A DNA stretch of 44,856 bases from Lachnospiraceae bacterium (GCA_022799755.1 JAAWOU010000026.1:1-44856); one strand, 5' to 3'; shown: positions 15,627 through 24,834, counted from the first letter of the stretch. Numbers and translations: made by a program. Notes: generated from the letters alone by a model not told the origin.

Positions 15627-18600
15627 ATGCCTTTTGATTTTCACAACAGGGACAGAATGGAGTCCCGGATTGACGAATTAAAAGACCTCCGCTACCGCTG
15701 CCTGCGGGAGATCGGAGAATTTGAATGGCACAGCGACGGGGGCGAAATCGGACGCCGGGAACCGGGAGAGACGGAAAGCCCGGGGAAAGTGGGTAAGGGC
15801 TTTACCTGGAGCGGCTGGGACCGCTACAACTGGCTGTGCACCACAGTGGAAGTGGAGGAGGATCTGATACAGAGCGCGGGGGACGGAGATATTGTGGGGC
15901 TCTTTGACTTTGGCGCCAGGGAGGGAACCGGAAACAACAGTCATTTTGAAAGTCTGTTGTATGTGAACGGAGCGCCTTACCAGGGTGTGGACGGAAACCA
16001 CAAGGAAGTCTTCTTCCCCGTGGAGGAGACGGGACGGACATTGGATCTGAAGTTCCGGGTTTGGTCCGGGCTGTGCGGAGGGGGAAGACCCCATGATATG
16101 CACATGCGGATCGTGCAGGCCCAGCTGGGGATTCTGGACAGGGCGGCGGACGATCTCTTTTATCTGGCCCGCACGGCGCTGGATACCTACGATCTGCTTC
16201 CCAAGGAGAACGAGTACAAGGAGTGGCTGCTGGGCAGGCTGGTTCGTGCCTTTGCCCTGGTGGACTATACAGCGCCCGGGGACGAGGCTTTCTATCGGAG
16301 CGTAAAGGAGGCGTATGACTTCCTCTCAGAGGAGCTAAAGGGCGCCGGCAAGCCGGACGTGACGGTGACCATGATAGGACATACCCATATCGACGTAGCC
16401 TGGCTGTGGCGGATTCGTCACACCAGAGAGAAAGCGGCCCGGTCTTTCTCCACGGTGAACAGGCTTATGGAGAAGTATCCCAACTACCGGTTCCTGCAGT
16501 CCCAGGCCCAGCTGTACGAATTCATCAAGAACGATTATCCGGATGTATACCGGCATATTCAGGACAGAGTGGCCCAGGGGCGCTGGGAGCCCTCGGGTTC
16601 CATGTGGGTGGAGTGCGACTGTAATCTGACCTCCGGAGAGTCCATTATCCGCCAGATTCTGGTGGGTAAGCAGTTCTTCCGCCAGGAGTTCGGCTATGAC
16701 AATACGTTCCTGTGGCTGCCGGATGTATTCGGCTATTCCTGGGCACTGCCCCAGATCCTGAAGAAATCCGGAATAGACACCTTTATGACCACAAAGATCA
16801 GCTGGAACGACACCAACCAGCTGCCCTACGACACATTCCTCTGGAGAGGAATGGACGGAAGCCTGCTGACCACGCATTTCATCACCACCACGGACCAGGG
16901 CTCCAGCTATTACACCTACAACGGAGGCGCAAGGCCTTATGCGGTTAAGGGCGTGTGGGACAATTACAGGAATAAGGATTTAAACAGAGACCTGCTCATC
17001 TCCTTTGGCTATGGGGACGGCGGGGGAGGTCCCAACAGGGATATGATAAAGACCGTGGAGTGCGTGGAGAAAATGCCGGGCATTCCTCATGTGAAGTGGG
17101 AGAGCGCCACAGACTATTTTGACAGACTCAACGAGACACTTAAGGAGAATCCTCTGGGCGGCTATCTGCCTGTGTGGGACGGGGAGCTGTATCTGGAGTT
17201 CCACCGGGGAACCTATACCTCCCAGGCATACAATAAGAAGACGAACAGGCAGCTGGAATACAGCCTGCGCCGGGCCGAGCTTCTGGGCGTGCTGGCGGGA
17301 GAGTGCGGGGGATGCAGAGAGCTCTACGACAGAGACAGGCTGCTGCGGGCCTGGAAGATCGTGCTCTGCCAGCAGTTCCACGATATACTTCCCGGCTCCT
17401 CCATCCATGAGGTCTACGAGGACAGCCATGAGGAGTACGGTAATGCGGCCCGGCTGATCGAGGAGGCGGAGAGCGCGGCCAGGGAGGCGCTGCTTGCGCC
17501 TGAGGCAGACAGCTATACCGTGTGGAACAGCTCCAACTGGGCCTTAAGCGGCGCAGTGAAGCTGCCCGGCTCCCTGGACAGGGGCGGAAATACCTACCTG
17601 GACGAAGCGGGAGAGAAACTTCCGGCAGTGTGCGGAAGCGAAGCGGACTATGTGTGGATTGACCGGGCGAAGCCTTTCGGGGCAGAGCTCATAAAGGTGT
17701 GCGGCAGAGCGGACGAGGCTGCCCAAGAAGCCTCAGGGGCCGTGGGATGCGGCGGTTTCGAGGACGGGAGCGGCGCCGGGGCCGTGGCGGACACGCCCTA
17801 CTACCATGCGGAGTGGAATGCCTCCGGCCAGCTGACACAGCTCTACGACAAAACCGCGGGCAGAAACGTGCTGGCGCCGGGGAAATGCGGAAATATTCTG
17901 CAGATCTTCGAGGACAAGCCCCGCTGCTTTGACGCCTGGGAACTGGAGCCCACCATCGACGAGAAATGCAGCCCCGTGGAGGACTGCCGAAAGCTTACCG
18001 TAGAGAGAAACGAACTGGGCACCTTTGTGCATACGGAGCATGTGTGGCATGATTCTCATATCCGGCAGACCGTGTGCTTCTATGAGAGGAAGCGCCGGAT
18101 CGACTTCGTCACTCAGGTGGACTGGAGAGAGCATCAAAAGCTTCTGAAAGCAGCGTTCCCCGTGGACATCAGGGCAGTCAGCGCCCGGTACGATATCCAG
18201 GAGGGCAATATCGTGCGCCCCATTGTGTGCAATACTTCCTGGGATGCGGCACGATTTGAGACAGTGGCCCACAAGTGGGTGGATTTCTCCGAGACCGGCT
18301 ACGGGGTTGCGCTGTTAAACAATTGCAAGTACGGACACGACATTAAGGATAATACTATCCGCCTGTCTTTATTAAAGTCGGCGGTGGATCCGGATTACGA
18401 CGCGGACAACGGACAGCATGAATTTATCTATTCCCTTTTGCCTCACGGGGAGGAGTGGTACGCAGCGGGACTGGAACAGGAGGCCTTTGAACTCAATGCG
18501 CCTCTGACAGCGTTCGCCGGCAGCTGGAAAGGAAAGCGGGAGAGCGCCATTTTCCTGGATCAGGATTTTGTGGAGGTGGACGCGGTAAAGCGCGCGGAGA

Positions 18601-18797
18601 ACGGCGACGAGACAGTGATTCGCTTCCACGAGTACACCGGAAGACGGGGCAAGGTAAAGCTGGAGCTGGCCTGGAAACCTGTCGCCTGGTGCGAGTGCAA
18701 TCTCATGGAGGAGCCCTGCGGACCCTGGCAGGATGGCCCTGTGGAGGTGGAGGTAACTCCTTACGAGATCAAGACATTGCTGTTTCGGACACAGTGA
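15627..18797 (+). CDS. Alpha-mannosidase, glycoside hydrolase family 38
   Basis: A 1056-residue cytoplasmic exo-alpha-mannosidase (no signal peptide). After an N-terminal accessory domain, the zinc-binding motif GHTHIDVAWLWRIRHTREKA (His252, His254, Asp256) opens the catalytic domain and WLPDVFGYSWALPQILKKSG carries the predicted nucleophile Asp366. The middle three-helix domain includes QQFHDILPGSSIHEVYEDS, with the other zinc-type His region, and the C-terminal beta domains complete the usual length. A strong AAGGAGGAAA precedes the ATG. It sits between GH4 and the M17 peptidase and suggests that the module handles alpha-mannosides such as N-glycan fragments. Confidence 0.93.
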   Translation: MPFDFHNRDRMESRIDELKDLRYRCLREIGEFEWHSDGGEIGRREPGETESPGKVGKGFTWSGWDRYNWLCTTVEVEEDLIQSAGDGDIVGLFDFGAREGTGNNSHFESLLYVNGAPYQGVDGNHKEVFFPVEETGRTLDLKFRVWSGLCGGGRPHDMHMRIVQAQLGILDRAADDLFYLARTALDTYDLLPKENEYKEWLLGRLVRAFALVDYTAPGDEAFYRSVKEAYDFLSEELKGAGKPDVTVTMIGHTHIDVAWLWRIRHTREKAARSFSTVNRLMEKYPNYRFLQSQAQLYEFIKNDYPDVYRHIQDRVAQGRWEPSGSMWVECDCNLTSGESIIRQILVGKQFFRQEFGYDNTFLWLPDVFGYSWALPQILKKSGIDTFMTTKISWNDTNQLPYDTFLWRGMDGSLLTTHFITTTDQGSSYYTYNGGARPYAVKGVWDNYRNKDLNRDLLISFGYGDGGGGPNRDMIKTVECVEKMPGIPHVKWESATDYFDRLNETLKENPLGGYLPVWDGELYLEFHRGTYTSQAYNKKTNRQLEYSLRRAELLGVLAGECGGCRELYDRDRLLRAWKIVLCQQFHDILPGSSIHEVYEDSHEEYGNAARLIEEAESAAREALLAPEADSYTVWNSSNWALSGAVKLPGSLDRGGNTYLDEAGEKLPAVCGSEADYVWIDRAKPFGAELIKVCGRADEAAQEASGAVGCGGFEDGSGAGAVADTPYYHAEWNASGQLTQLYDKTAGRNVLAPGKCGNILQIFEDKPRCFDAWELEPTIDEKCSPVEDCRKLTVERNELGTFVHTEHVWHDSHIRQTVCFYERKRRIDFVTQVDWREHQKLLKAAFPVDIRAVSARYDIQEGNIVRPIVCNTSWDAARFETVAHKWVDFSETGYGVALLNNCKYGHDIKDNTIRLSLLKSAVDPDYDADNGQHEFIYSLLPHGEEWYAAGLEQEAFELNAPLTAFAGSWKGKRESAIFLDQDFVEVDAVKRAENGDETVIRFHEYTGRRGKVKLELAWKPVAWCECNLMEEPCGPWQDGPVEVEVTPYEIKTLLFRTQ

Positions 18798-18803
18798 CAG
18801 CGG

Positions 18804-18825
18804 GGCCGCCCCGTCGGGGGCGGCC
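18804..18825 (+). promoter_or_regulatory. Very GC-rich hairpin between mannosidase and aminopeptidase genes
   Basis: GGCCGCCCC pairs with GGGGCGGCC around a three- to four-base loop, seven bases after the mannosidase stop. No T-run follows, so it looks more like a 3'-end stabiliser or partial terminator within the operon than a full terminator. Confidence 0.45.
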
Positions 18826-18870
18826 ATGTGGTAAGTATAGATGCGGTGATCGGAAGACGGGGGTGACGGA

Positions 18871-20205
18871 ATGCGGTTTGAAGTAAGGAAGAAAACGGAG
18901 GCGGGGATTTTAGAGCTCACCTGGGAGAAGAGAGAGACAGACCGGGCCTGCCTGCGGGACCTGGTGAATCAGTGGGGATACGCTCTGGATAGAGACTGCC
19001 AGATCGACCTGGAGGCCTTTGGGGCGGAGCAGTTCGGCGGAGCGGTTTCGGAGGCGGCTTTCTTTCTGACGGAGGCTCTGATGCAGGGAGCCTACCGCTT
19101 CGGGAGGAAAGTCCTGGGGCCCGGGGCATCGGAGCGTATTTTTGAGCTGCGGGACCAGCTGGCGGCTTTGCCGGAGGTCACGGTGTACCTGGTGTTCTCC
19201 GGGGAAAGCGAAGAGAGTCCGGAGCCTGCGGTCGAAAAGGCCCAGCGCTTGGGGAGATGCAGAAATTACGCCAGAATGCTGGGAGATCTGCCGGCCAATT
19301 ATCTCACGGCGGACGATCTGTGCCTGTATGCCCAAAAGATGGCCGCGGAGAAGCCTGCTCTGTCTCTGGAGATTTTCAGGGATCAGGAGCTTCGCGAGAT
19401 GGGCTGCGGGGGAATCCTGGGGGTGAACCAGGCCTCCGGGACCCAGGCCGCTTTACTGCATTTGCGCTGTGAGGGGAAAGAAAAAGGCCCCGTGACGGCG
19501 CTGGTGGGCAAGGGTGTCATGTTCGACAGCGGCGGCATCCATTTAAAGTCCATGGGCGGCATGGAAGGAATGAAATACGATATGTGCGGCGCTGCGGATG
19601 TGCTGTGTCTGATGGAGTATGCGGCGGATACAGGCTGCGGATTCCCCTTGACCGCGGCCGTTCCCCTGGTGGAGAATGCCCTGAGCGAAAAGAGCCTGCG
19701 GATGGGAGATGTGATCACCATGCTGTCCGGCAGGACCGTGGAAGTGTACAATACGGACGCGGAGGGCAGGCTGGTCCTGGCGGACGGGCTTGCCTTTGCT
19801 GCCAGGGAGGCCGAGAGGCTGGTGGATCTGGCCACGCTGACCTACTCCTGCCAGGAGGCTCTGGGTGACGAGACGACAGGATTTTTCTGCAATGAGGAGG
19901 GGCTGGCACAGCAGGTGGAGAGAGCCTGCCTTGCCAGCGGAGAGCCGGTGTGGCGTCTGCCCCTGGGAGAGCGCTACAGGCACCAGCTCCTCTGGTCCAA
20001 GACAGCGGACCTGGCCAACTATATGCCGGACAAGAGGGCCGGGGCCAGCGTGGCGGGTTCGTTTTTGCAGGAGTTTGTTGAGGGTCGTCCCTGGGTCCAT
20101 TTCGACATGGTGGGACCGGCAGTGCTTAGAAAAGAGAACGGCAGAATGGAGAAAGGCGCCACAGGGCGCATGTTTGGAGCGGTGGCAAGGCTGTTGGAGA
20201 TATAG
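18871..20205 (+). CDS. M17-family leucyl aminopeptidase
   Basis: A 444-residue dizinc aminopeptidase that removes N-terminal residues from peptides in the cytoplasm. The C-terminal catalytic domain shows the full ligand set: Lys214 and Asp219 in GKGVMFDSGG, Asp237 in GMKYDMCGAADVL, and Asp296, Glu298 and the bicarbonate-site Arg300 in YNTDAEGRLVLADGLAFA. The N-terminal domain is shorter and more divergent than in PepA. It is unusual inside a glycosidase operon and suggests that imported substrates carry peptide, such as glycopeptides. It begins 73 bases after the mannosidase, past a GC-rich hairpin. Confidence 0.88.
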   Translation: MRFEVRKKTEAGILELTWEKRETDRACLRDLVNQWGYALDRDCQIDLEAFGAEQFGGAVSEAAFFLTEALMQGAYRFGRKVLGPGASERIFELRDQLAALPEVTVYLVFSGESEESPEPAVEKAQRLGRCRNYARMLGDLPANYLTADDLCLYAQKMAAEKPALSLEIFRDQELREMGCGGILGVNQASGTQAALLHLRCEGKEKGPVTALVGKGVMFDSGGIHLKSMGGMEGMKYDMCGAADVLCLMEYAADTGCGFPLTAAVPLVENALSEKSLRMGDVITMLSGRTVEVYNTDAEGRLVLADGLAFAAREAERLVDLATLTYSCQEALGDETTGFFCNEEGLAQQVERACLASGEPVWRLPLGERYRHQLLWSKTADLANYMPDKRAGASVAGSFLQEFVEGRPWVHFDMVGPAVLRKENGRMEKGATGRMFGAVARLLEI

Positions 20206-20243
20206 GCCGGGACAGCCGCCGGGGCGACGAAAGTAGGAGGGAT

Positions 20244-21827
20244 ATGGATTTTACATTTGACAAAATAATAACGAAACCGGTGCTGGAAAATTATTTAAGC
20301 CGCTCAGTGACCGCCTCAGGGCTGTACGACAGCGAGACTCTGGAGGATGATCTGAGAGCGATCAAAAGGATCGGGGCGAAGTTCCTGGGCAGAGCCTCCG
20401 GAATCTGGTATATGACGGAGGACGATGAGACGCATTTCGAGAAGTCCAGGCGGCTGGCGGAGCTGGTGCATGAGACGGATCCGGAGATCATTCTGCAGTC
20501 CTGTATTTTTGAGATCGTGGTAGAGCGCGCGGAGGAGGTGGAGATCCCCCTCTATGTGCTGGAGGCATTCGGACAGAAAGCGGAGAAGAGACATTTCTGT
20601 CTGGCGGATATGCTGTTCCCCGGGGAGCCTGCAGGCTTTCGCAGCAAGCGGGACGACCCTGTAAAGAACGGGGGAATTCCGGATCTGAGCCGCACGGAGA
20701 CGGCCATGTGGTTCTACTACAGGGCCACCCGCTATATTGACTGCGGCTATGAGGCGCTTCACATGGGGCAGATTCACCTGTACACGGCCAATGATCCGGG
20801 TATGGGCCGTACGGCCCGGGTATTTGACAAGATCAGAGAGTATGCGGCCGTTCACGCAAGACGCCATAAGATTTTGATGGACGCCCATACCCACGGCGTG
20901 AGTATACGGGGCAAGCTGTTGTTTGACTACCATGCCATGCCCTTTACACGGGTGCCGCTTTTGGAGGAAGAGGGCCAGAAGCTTGTGCTGGTGCGGGAGG
21001 GCTTCAGCGAGGGCGGTGTGAATCCCGACGGCTGGAGCGCGCAGGCCATGCCGTTATTGATGGAGTATGACAACTGGGGCGGACGCGTGGTGGATGAGCC
21101 CGAGAAACTGACCCGCAGAGAGCTGGCCGCCAGGGACTGGTGGGGGTATGACCAGATCGCCTGGTTTGCCAATCAGCCTTTCGAGGAGCGGAATCGCTTC
21201 CTGGAGTATACCTACCGCTGGACGGAGGTCATGAATGTGAACGCGTTCTTTGAGGTTCCTTTCCGGAGAATGCTGGGGGATGCCGGGGTGGAGATGCAGC
21301 GGGCAGACAACGGACTTAAGCAGGTACAGAGCTTCTATCAGTGCAATGAAAAGAGTCCCTCCTGTCCCATGGGCTTTTCCCAGGAGGAGACCATCGCCAG
21401 AATCTGGGCTGCGGGCCACCGCCTGCGGGAGCGGGCAGGGAATCCGCCGCTGGTACAGGATCACGGGGCCCGGGAGGTCTACGATGAGAAGACAGGGTAC
21501 AAGCTTCCGGAGCGGGTAGTGGTCTACGGCAGCTTCCAGCCCTATGCGGGGGCAGTGGAGAACGATTCTAACAGCGAGGTTACGCGGATGTACTATATCG
21601 GGAACAATACCTATGTGCTCTCGGTGGTGATTCCCTTTGCGGGCGAGTACAATTTCGGCGTGTCCACCTACGGTACGCTGTCCGCGGTCTACACCACAGA
21701 CCGCTACCCCAGGAGCGGCTCCGGTCCCAGGAAATGGTTCCGGACGGAAAAAGACAATTCTGTAGTTCGCTTTACCTATGAATTTATGGGAGCGGAGGGA
21801 GTGCAGGTGGAGGTCTTTGCGGACTGA
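20244..21827 (+). CDS. Uncharacterised 527-residue protein of the glycan operon
   Basis: I do not recognise a named family. It begins 38 bases after the aminopeptidase with AGTAGGAGGG upstream and closes the operon. No signal peptide or membrane helix is visible, so it should be cytoplasmic. The first ~360 residues alternate strand- and helix-like segments with patches such as FLGRASGIWYMTED, DCGYEALHMGQIHLYT, KILMDAHTHGVSI and LMEYDNWGG, which resemble the acidic/aromatic lining of a TIM-barrel glycosidase. The last ~100 residues (VVVYGSFQPYAGAVENDSN, MYYIGNNTYVLSVVIPFAG, FGVSTYGTLSAVYTTDRYP) look like a beta-sandwich. A new glycoside hydrolase or lyase type is a reasonable guess from fold impression and context, not from motif proof. 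Confidence 0.6.
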   Translation: MDFTFDKIITKPVLENYLSRSVTASGLYDSETLEDDLRAIKRIGAKFLGRASGIWYMTEDDETHFEKSRRLAELVHETDPEIILQSCIFEIVVERAEEVEIPLYVLEAFGQKAEKRHFCLADMLFPGEPAGFRSKRDDPVKNGGIPDLSRTETAMWFYYRATRYIDCGYEALHMGQIHLYTANDPGMGRTARVFDKIREYAAVHARRHKILMDAHTHGVSIRGKLLFDYHAMPFTRVPLLEEEGQKLVLVREGFSEGGVNPDGWSAQAMPLLMEYDNWGGRVVDEPEKLTRRELAARDWWGYDQIAWFANQPFEERNRFLEYTYRWTEVMNVNAFFEVPFRRMLGDAGVEMQRADNGLKQVQSFYQCNEKSPSCPMGFSQEETIARIWAAGHRLRERAGNPPLVQDHGAREVYDEKTGYKLPERVVVYGSFQPYAGAVENDSNSEVTRMYYIGNNTYVLSVVIPFAGEYNFGVSTYGTLSAVYTTDRYPRSGSGPRKWFRTEKDNSVVRFTYEFMGAEGVQVEVFAD

Positions 21828-22002
21828 GAGAGGAATAAGTCCGCAGAGGCGTTTGGGCGGATGCCGCTGACGCCCCGGCCATGCAAAAGTGCAGGCGGAG
21901 TGCTTGCGGAATAGAATGGCTGCTGTTCACGGGTAGTTCTGCGAAGTGTTTTCGTGCGTATGCTGCACGAAAATCGCGAGACATAGAATGGGAGAATGCA
22001 AA

Positions 22003-22025
22003 GGGGGCTGTCTCGGACAGCCCCT
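22003..22025. terminator. Bidirectional hairpin between convergent genes
   Basis: GGGGCTGTC pairs with GACAGCCCC around a TCG loop, with flanking AAAGG/CCTT pairing. It lies between the end of the plus-strand operon and the end of the minus-strand HIT gene (stop at 22035). T-runs are weak on both sides, so termination efficiency is uncertain. Confidence 0.6.
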
Positions 22026-22034
22026 TCGCATACC

Positions 22035-22454
22035 CTATAAATTCGCCTTGATCTTTGCGATCATCTCGTCGTATTCCCCGGAACTGAGATACACCTTGTC
22101 CGGGTTCATCTGGAAAGTAGAGCCCCACTCGTCCCCGCCCTCATATTTCGGCACCAGATGCATATGCAGATGGCAGCCTGTGTCGCCGTAAGCGCCGTAG
22201 TTTACCTTATCCGGGTGAAAGGCTCTGTGGAGCGCTTTGGCCGCCCTGGCCACATCCGCCATAAAGGCATTGCGCTCTTCGTCGCTGATATCCACCAGCT
22301 CGCTGACATGCTCCCTGTAGGCCACGATGCATCTGCCCGGTTTGCTCTGTTCCTTGAACAGAATCAGGCTGCTCACGTCCAGATCGCAGATAAAAATCCC
22401 GAATTTGTCCAGAAGCTCCCCTCTCATACAGTAGCCGCAATTGGAATCTTTCAT
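22035..22454 (-). CDS. HIT-family protein (histidine triad nucleotide-binding)
   Basis: A 139-residue small cytoplasmic nucleotide hydrolase or transferase. The triad HLHMHLVPKY (H-x-H-x-H) is near the C terminus, and the N-terminal Cys-containing CGYCMRG resembles zinc-binding HIT proteins. The ATG at 22454 follows GAAGGAGGG, which fixes the start. It is 35 bases downstream of the DMT transporter on the same strand and is probably cotranscribed. Confidence 0.88.
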   Translation of the reverse strand: MKDSNCGYCMRGELLDKFGIFICDLDVSSLILFKEQSKPGRCIVAYREHVSELVDISDEERNAFMADVARAAKALHRAFHPDKVNYGAYGDTGCHLHMHLVPKYEGGDEWGSTFQMNPDKVYLSSGEYDEMIAKIKANL

Positions 22455-22489
22455 ATACCCTCCTTCTGACGTATGGAATACGCCGCCGT

Positions 22490-23440
22490 TTACTCTTTCT
22501 CCCATTGTAAATCAGACAGGGCGCTTTTGCAAGCGTTCCTTTCACGGCCGGGCAGCTGGACCAGGATGATAGCCAGGAATGTGAGGGCGCAGCCGGTGAG
22601 TTCCCTGGCGCTCAAGGTCTGCTTCAGGAGCAGCCATCCTGCCAGGGCGGAGATGACGGATTCCAGGCTCATGATCAGAGAGGCCACGGTGGGATTCAGG
22701 TCCTTTTGGCCGATGATCTGAAAAGTGTATCCGATTCCGCTGGAGAGGGCCCCTGCGTACACAATGGGCATCCAGGCGGCGAGAATGCTGCCGAAATCAG
22801 GGCGCTCGAACAAAACCATCATAACCGTGCCGAGAACGGCATTGGTCAGCGTCTGCACACAGGAGAGCTTTATGCCGTCCACCAGAGGCGAGAAGCGGTC
22901 CACAGACAGGATCTGAAAAGAGAATGCCGCCGCGCAGGCCAGGAGATAGAGATCCCCTTTCTGCAGATGGAAATCCCCCTTTGTCATACACAGCAGATAC
23001 ATGCCAAAGGCCGCCAGGGCCACGGCTGCCCACAACCGGATCGTCGTCTTCTTTCCCAGGAAGATTCCCAGCACCGGCACCATTACCATGTACAGGGCGC
23101 TGATGAAGCCGGCCTTGCCTACGGTGGTGTCTCTTACGCCGAACTGCTGCAGGGTGCTTCCCAGAAACAGGAAGATGCCGCAGCAGATACCGCCCGACAG
23201 CAGGAGGCGGTTCCCCCTTTTCGGATCAGAGAGGTTCCGGTTCTGCGGCTTTTTGCCCCGCCTGTCCATGAGGACAGCCATGGGCAGGAGAATGAACAGG
23301 GCTACGATATTCCTGGCGGCGATAAAGGTAAAGGGCCCCACATAGTCCATTCCCACACTCTGGGCCACAAAAGTAAAGCCCCATATCAGGGCGGCGGTAA
23401 ATAGAATCAGGGATTGTCTCAGAGCTGTTTTGTTTATCAT
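22490..23440 (-). CDS. DMT superfamily (EamA-type) transporter
   Basis: A 316-residue membrane protein with ten predicted helices in two EamA repeats. The first starts ILFTAALIWGFTFVAQSVGM and the second FSFQILSVDRFSPLVDGIKL. The motif ALSSGIGYTFQIIGQKDLNP with ASLIMSLESVISALAGWLLL is typical of the second repeat. Such proteins export amino acids or other metabolites; substrate unknown. The start at 23440 has AAAGGACA upstream. It is the first gene of a two-gene minus-strand unit with the HIT gene. Confidence 0.88.
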   Translation of the reverse strand: MINKTALRQSLILFTAALIWGFTFVAQSVGMDYVGPFTFIAARNIVALFILLPMAVLMDRRGKKPQNRNLSDPKRGNRLLLSGGICCGIFLFLGSTLQQFGVRDTTVGKAGFISALYMVMVPVLGIFLGKKTTIRLWAAVALAAFGMYLLCMTKGDFHLQKGDLYLLACAAAFSFQILSVDRFSPLVDGIKLSCVQTLTNAVLGTVMMVLFERPDFGSILAAWMPIVYAGALSSGIGYTFQIIGQKDLNPTVASLIMSLESVISALAGWLLLKQTLSARELTGCALTFLAIILVQLPGRERNACKSALSDLQWEKE

Positions 23441-23560
23441 GGTTTTATCTTGTCCTTTTGGCAGTATATTCTGTGTCGCGGCGCATTTGGGCGCTTTTGC
23501 CATTGTACCATATTTGGCTGAGGCGGGAAAGGCTTTTTTGTGAAAATCCTTGGTGAAAAC

Positions 23561-23589
23561 AGGACAAACAGCCGCTTCTCTGGTATAAT
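23561..23589 (+). promoter_or_regulatory. Promoter of the HipA-like kinase gene
   Basis: AGGACA (23561-23566), a 17-base spacer and TATAAT (23584-23589), 71 bases before the start codon. The -10 box is perfect and the -35 is a partial match. Confidence 0.5.
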
Positions 23590-23660
23590 GAAAGTGACGC
23601 AGCGCCTGTGGACAGGCGGCATCGGAAAAGAAAGCGCAAGTATAAGAAAGGAGGGCGGGC

Positions 23661-24800
23661 ATGGATGGAGTGAAAGCCTTTACCATTATGATGAAAGATA
23701 CGGAAGTCATGAAAGTAGACTTCGACGGGCTCAAATACGAGGTAATAAACGAGAAATACCTGCCTTACCAGATAAAGGGGAGGTTAAAGAAAATACCGGA
23801 TCCCCGCAGCATAAAATCCTCCTATGAGATGACGCAGTCTCTGATCGCGTCCAGAAAAAACCAGGAGGCCGTGGTCAGCTGGCTCACAGGCAGAGTACTG
23901 CTCCTAAGCCGCGCCAACGCAAAGTGGATCTACAACTTATTCCGCTTTGAGCAGGTGGGAACGGACGAGCAGCGAGTGAAGATTGCCATGACCTGCCGGG
24001 CCGCATCCGTGTCGGACCCGTACTGGCTTAAGTTTGAGGAGGACCGGGATATCTGCTGGAGCAAGGTGGATGTAAAGCAGAATCCGCTGAATGAGGTGGT
24101 GGCCCAGGTGGCGCTGCACGGGAAATCGCTTACGCTTCAGGGCTCCATGGTGACCCCTGAGCTCACCACCAACGGAACCTACGCAAAAGCGTGGAGGCGG
24201 CACGCGGACGGTTTGCTATGGCTCTACAAGCTGGGGGAAAACGGAAACACGGAGTCCAGGATAGAAGTCATGTGTTCCGGTCTGCTGGACAAGATGAATG
24301 TAGACCATGTCCACTATGAGGCGGGGACAGATGAAGATAGATATGTCTGCATGTGCCCCTGCATGACCACCCGGGACAAGGCCATTCTCACGGGCATGGA
24401 ATTTATCTCTTACTGCAATGTAAACGGGCTGGACCCGGAGAGAGAGATGCTGCGGGTGGACGGGGAAAGCATCTACAAAATGTGGATCGTGGATTTCCTC
24501 ATCAGCAATCGCGACAGGCATGGGCAGAACTGGGGGTTCTTCTACGATACCGGTTCCATGGAGATCCTGGGCTGCCATCCCCTGTTTGACCACAACAATG
24601 CCTTTGACATTGACTATATGAGGAATCTGGACGCCCCCTATCAGTTCGGGGAGATGACCATAAGGCAGGCGGCGCTGAAAGCCATGAAAGAGGTGGACTT
24701 CCATTTCACCGCACCTGTCACCAGAGCGGATTTTATTACCGAGAGACAGTATCAGAGCTTTTGCAGGAGAGCGGAATGCCTGGGCTTAAAGGTAGGGTGA
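23661..24800 (+). CDS. HipA-like protein kinase, without a HipB partner
   Basis: A 379-residue protein whose C-terminal half matches the HipA/CtkA kinase pattern: MWIVDFLISNRDRHGQNWGF holds the catalytic Asp/Asn set (D-R-H-x-x-N) at about residues 283-288, and HPLFDHNNAFDID holds the metal-binding Asp. The N-terminal part (about 1-230) is divergent, with VVSWLTGRVLLLSRANAKWI and a repeated WKF/WSK region that may replace the nucleotide-binding lobe. Classical HipA toxins are encoded next to a HipB antitoxin; here the neighbours are a DMT transporter (divergent) and adenosine deaminase, and no small helix-turn-helix gene is present. It could phosphorylate a protein target such as a tRNA synthetase or act in signalling; target unknown. 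AAAGGAGGGCGGGC precedes the ATG. Confidence 0.65.
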   Translation: MDGVKAFTIMMKDTEVMKVDFDGLKYEVINEKYLPYQIKGRLKKIPDPRSIKSSYEMTQSLIASRKNQEAVVSWLTGRVLLLSRANAKWIYNLFRFEQVGTDEQRVKIAMTCRAASVSDPYWLKFEEDRDICWSKVDVKQNPLNEVVAQVALHGKSLTLQGSMVTPELTTNGTYAKAWRRHADGLLWLYKLGENGNTESRIEVMCSGLLDKMNVDHVHYEAGTDEDRYVCMCPCMTTRDKAILTGMEFISYCNVNGLDPEREMLRVDGESIYKMWIVDFLISNRDRHGQNWGFFYDTGSMEILGCHPLFDHNNAFDIDYMRNLDAPYQFGEMTIRQAALKAMKEVDFHFTAPVTRADFITERQYQSFCRRAECLGLKVG

Positions 24801-24834
24801 GACTGCCCGGGACAGCACAGCGCACGGTGAATGG

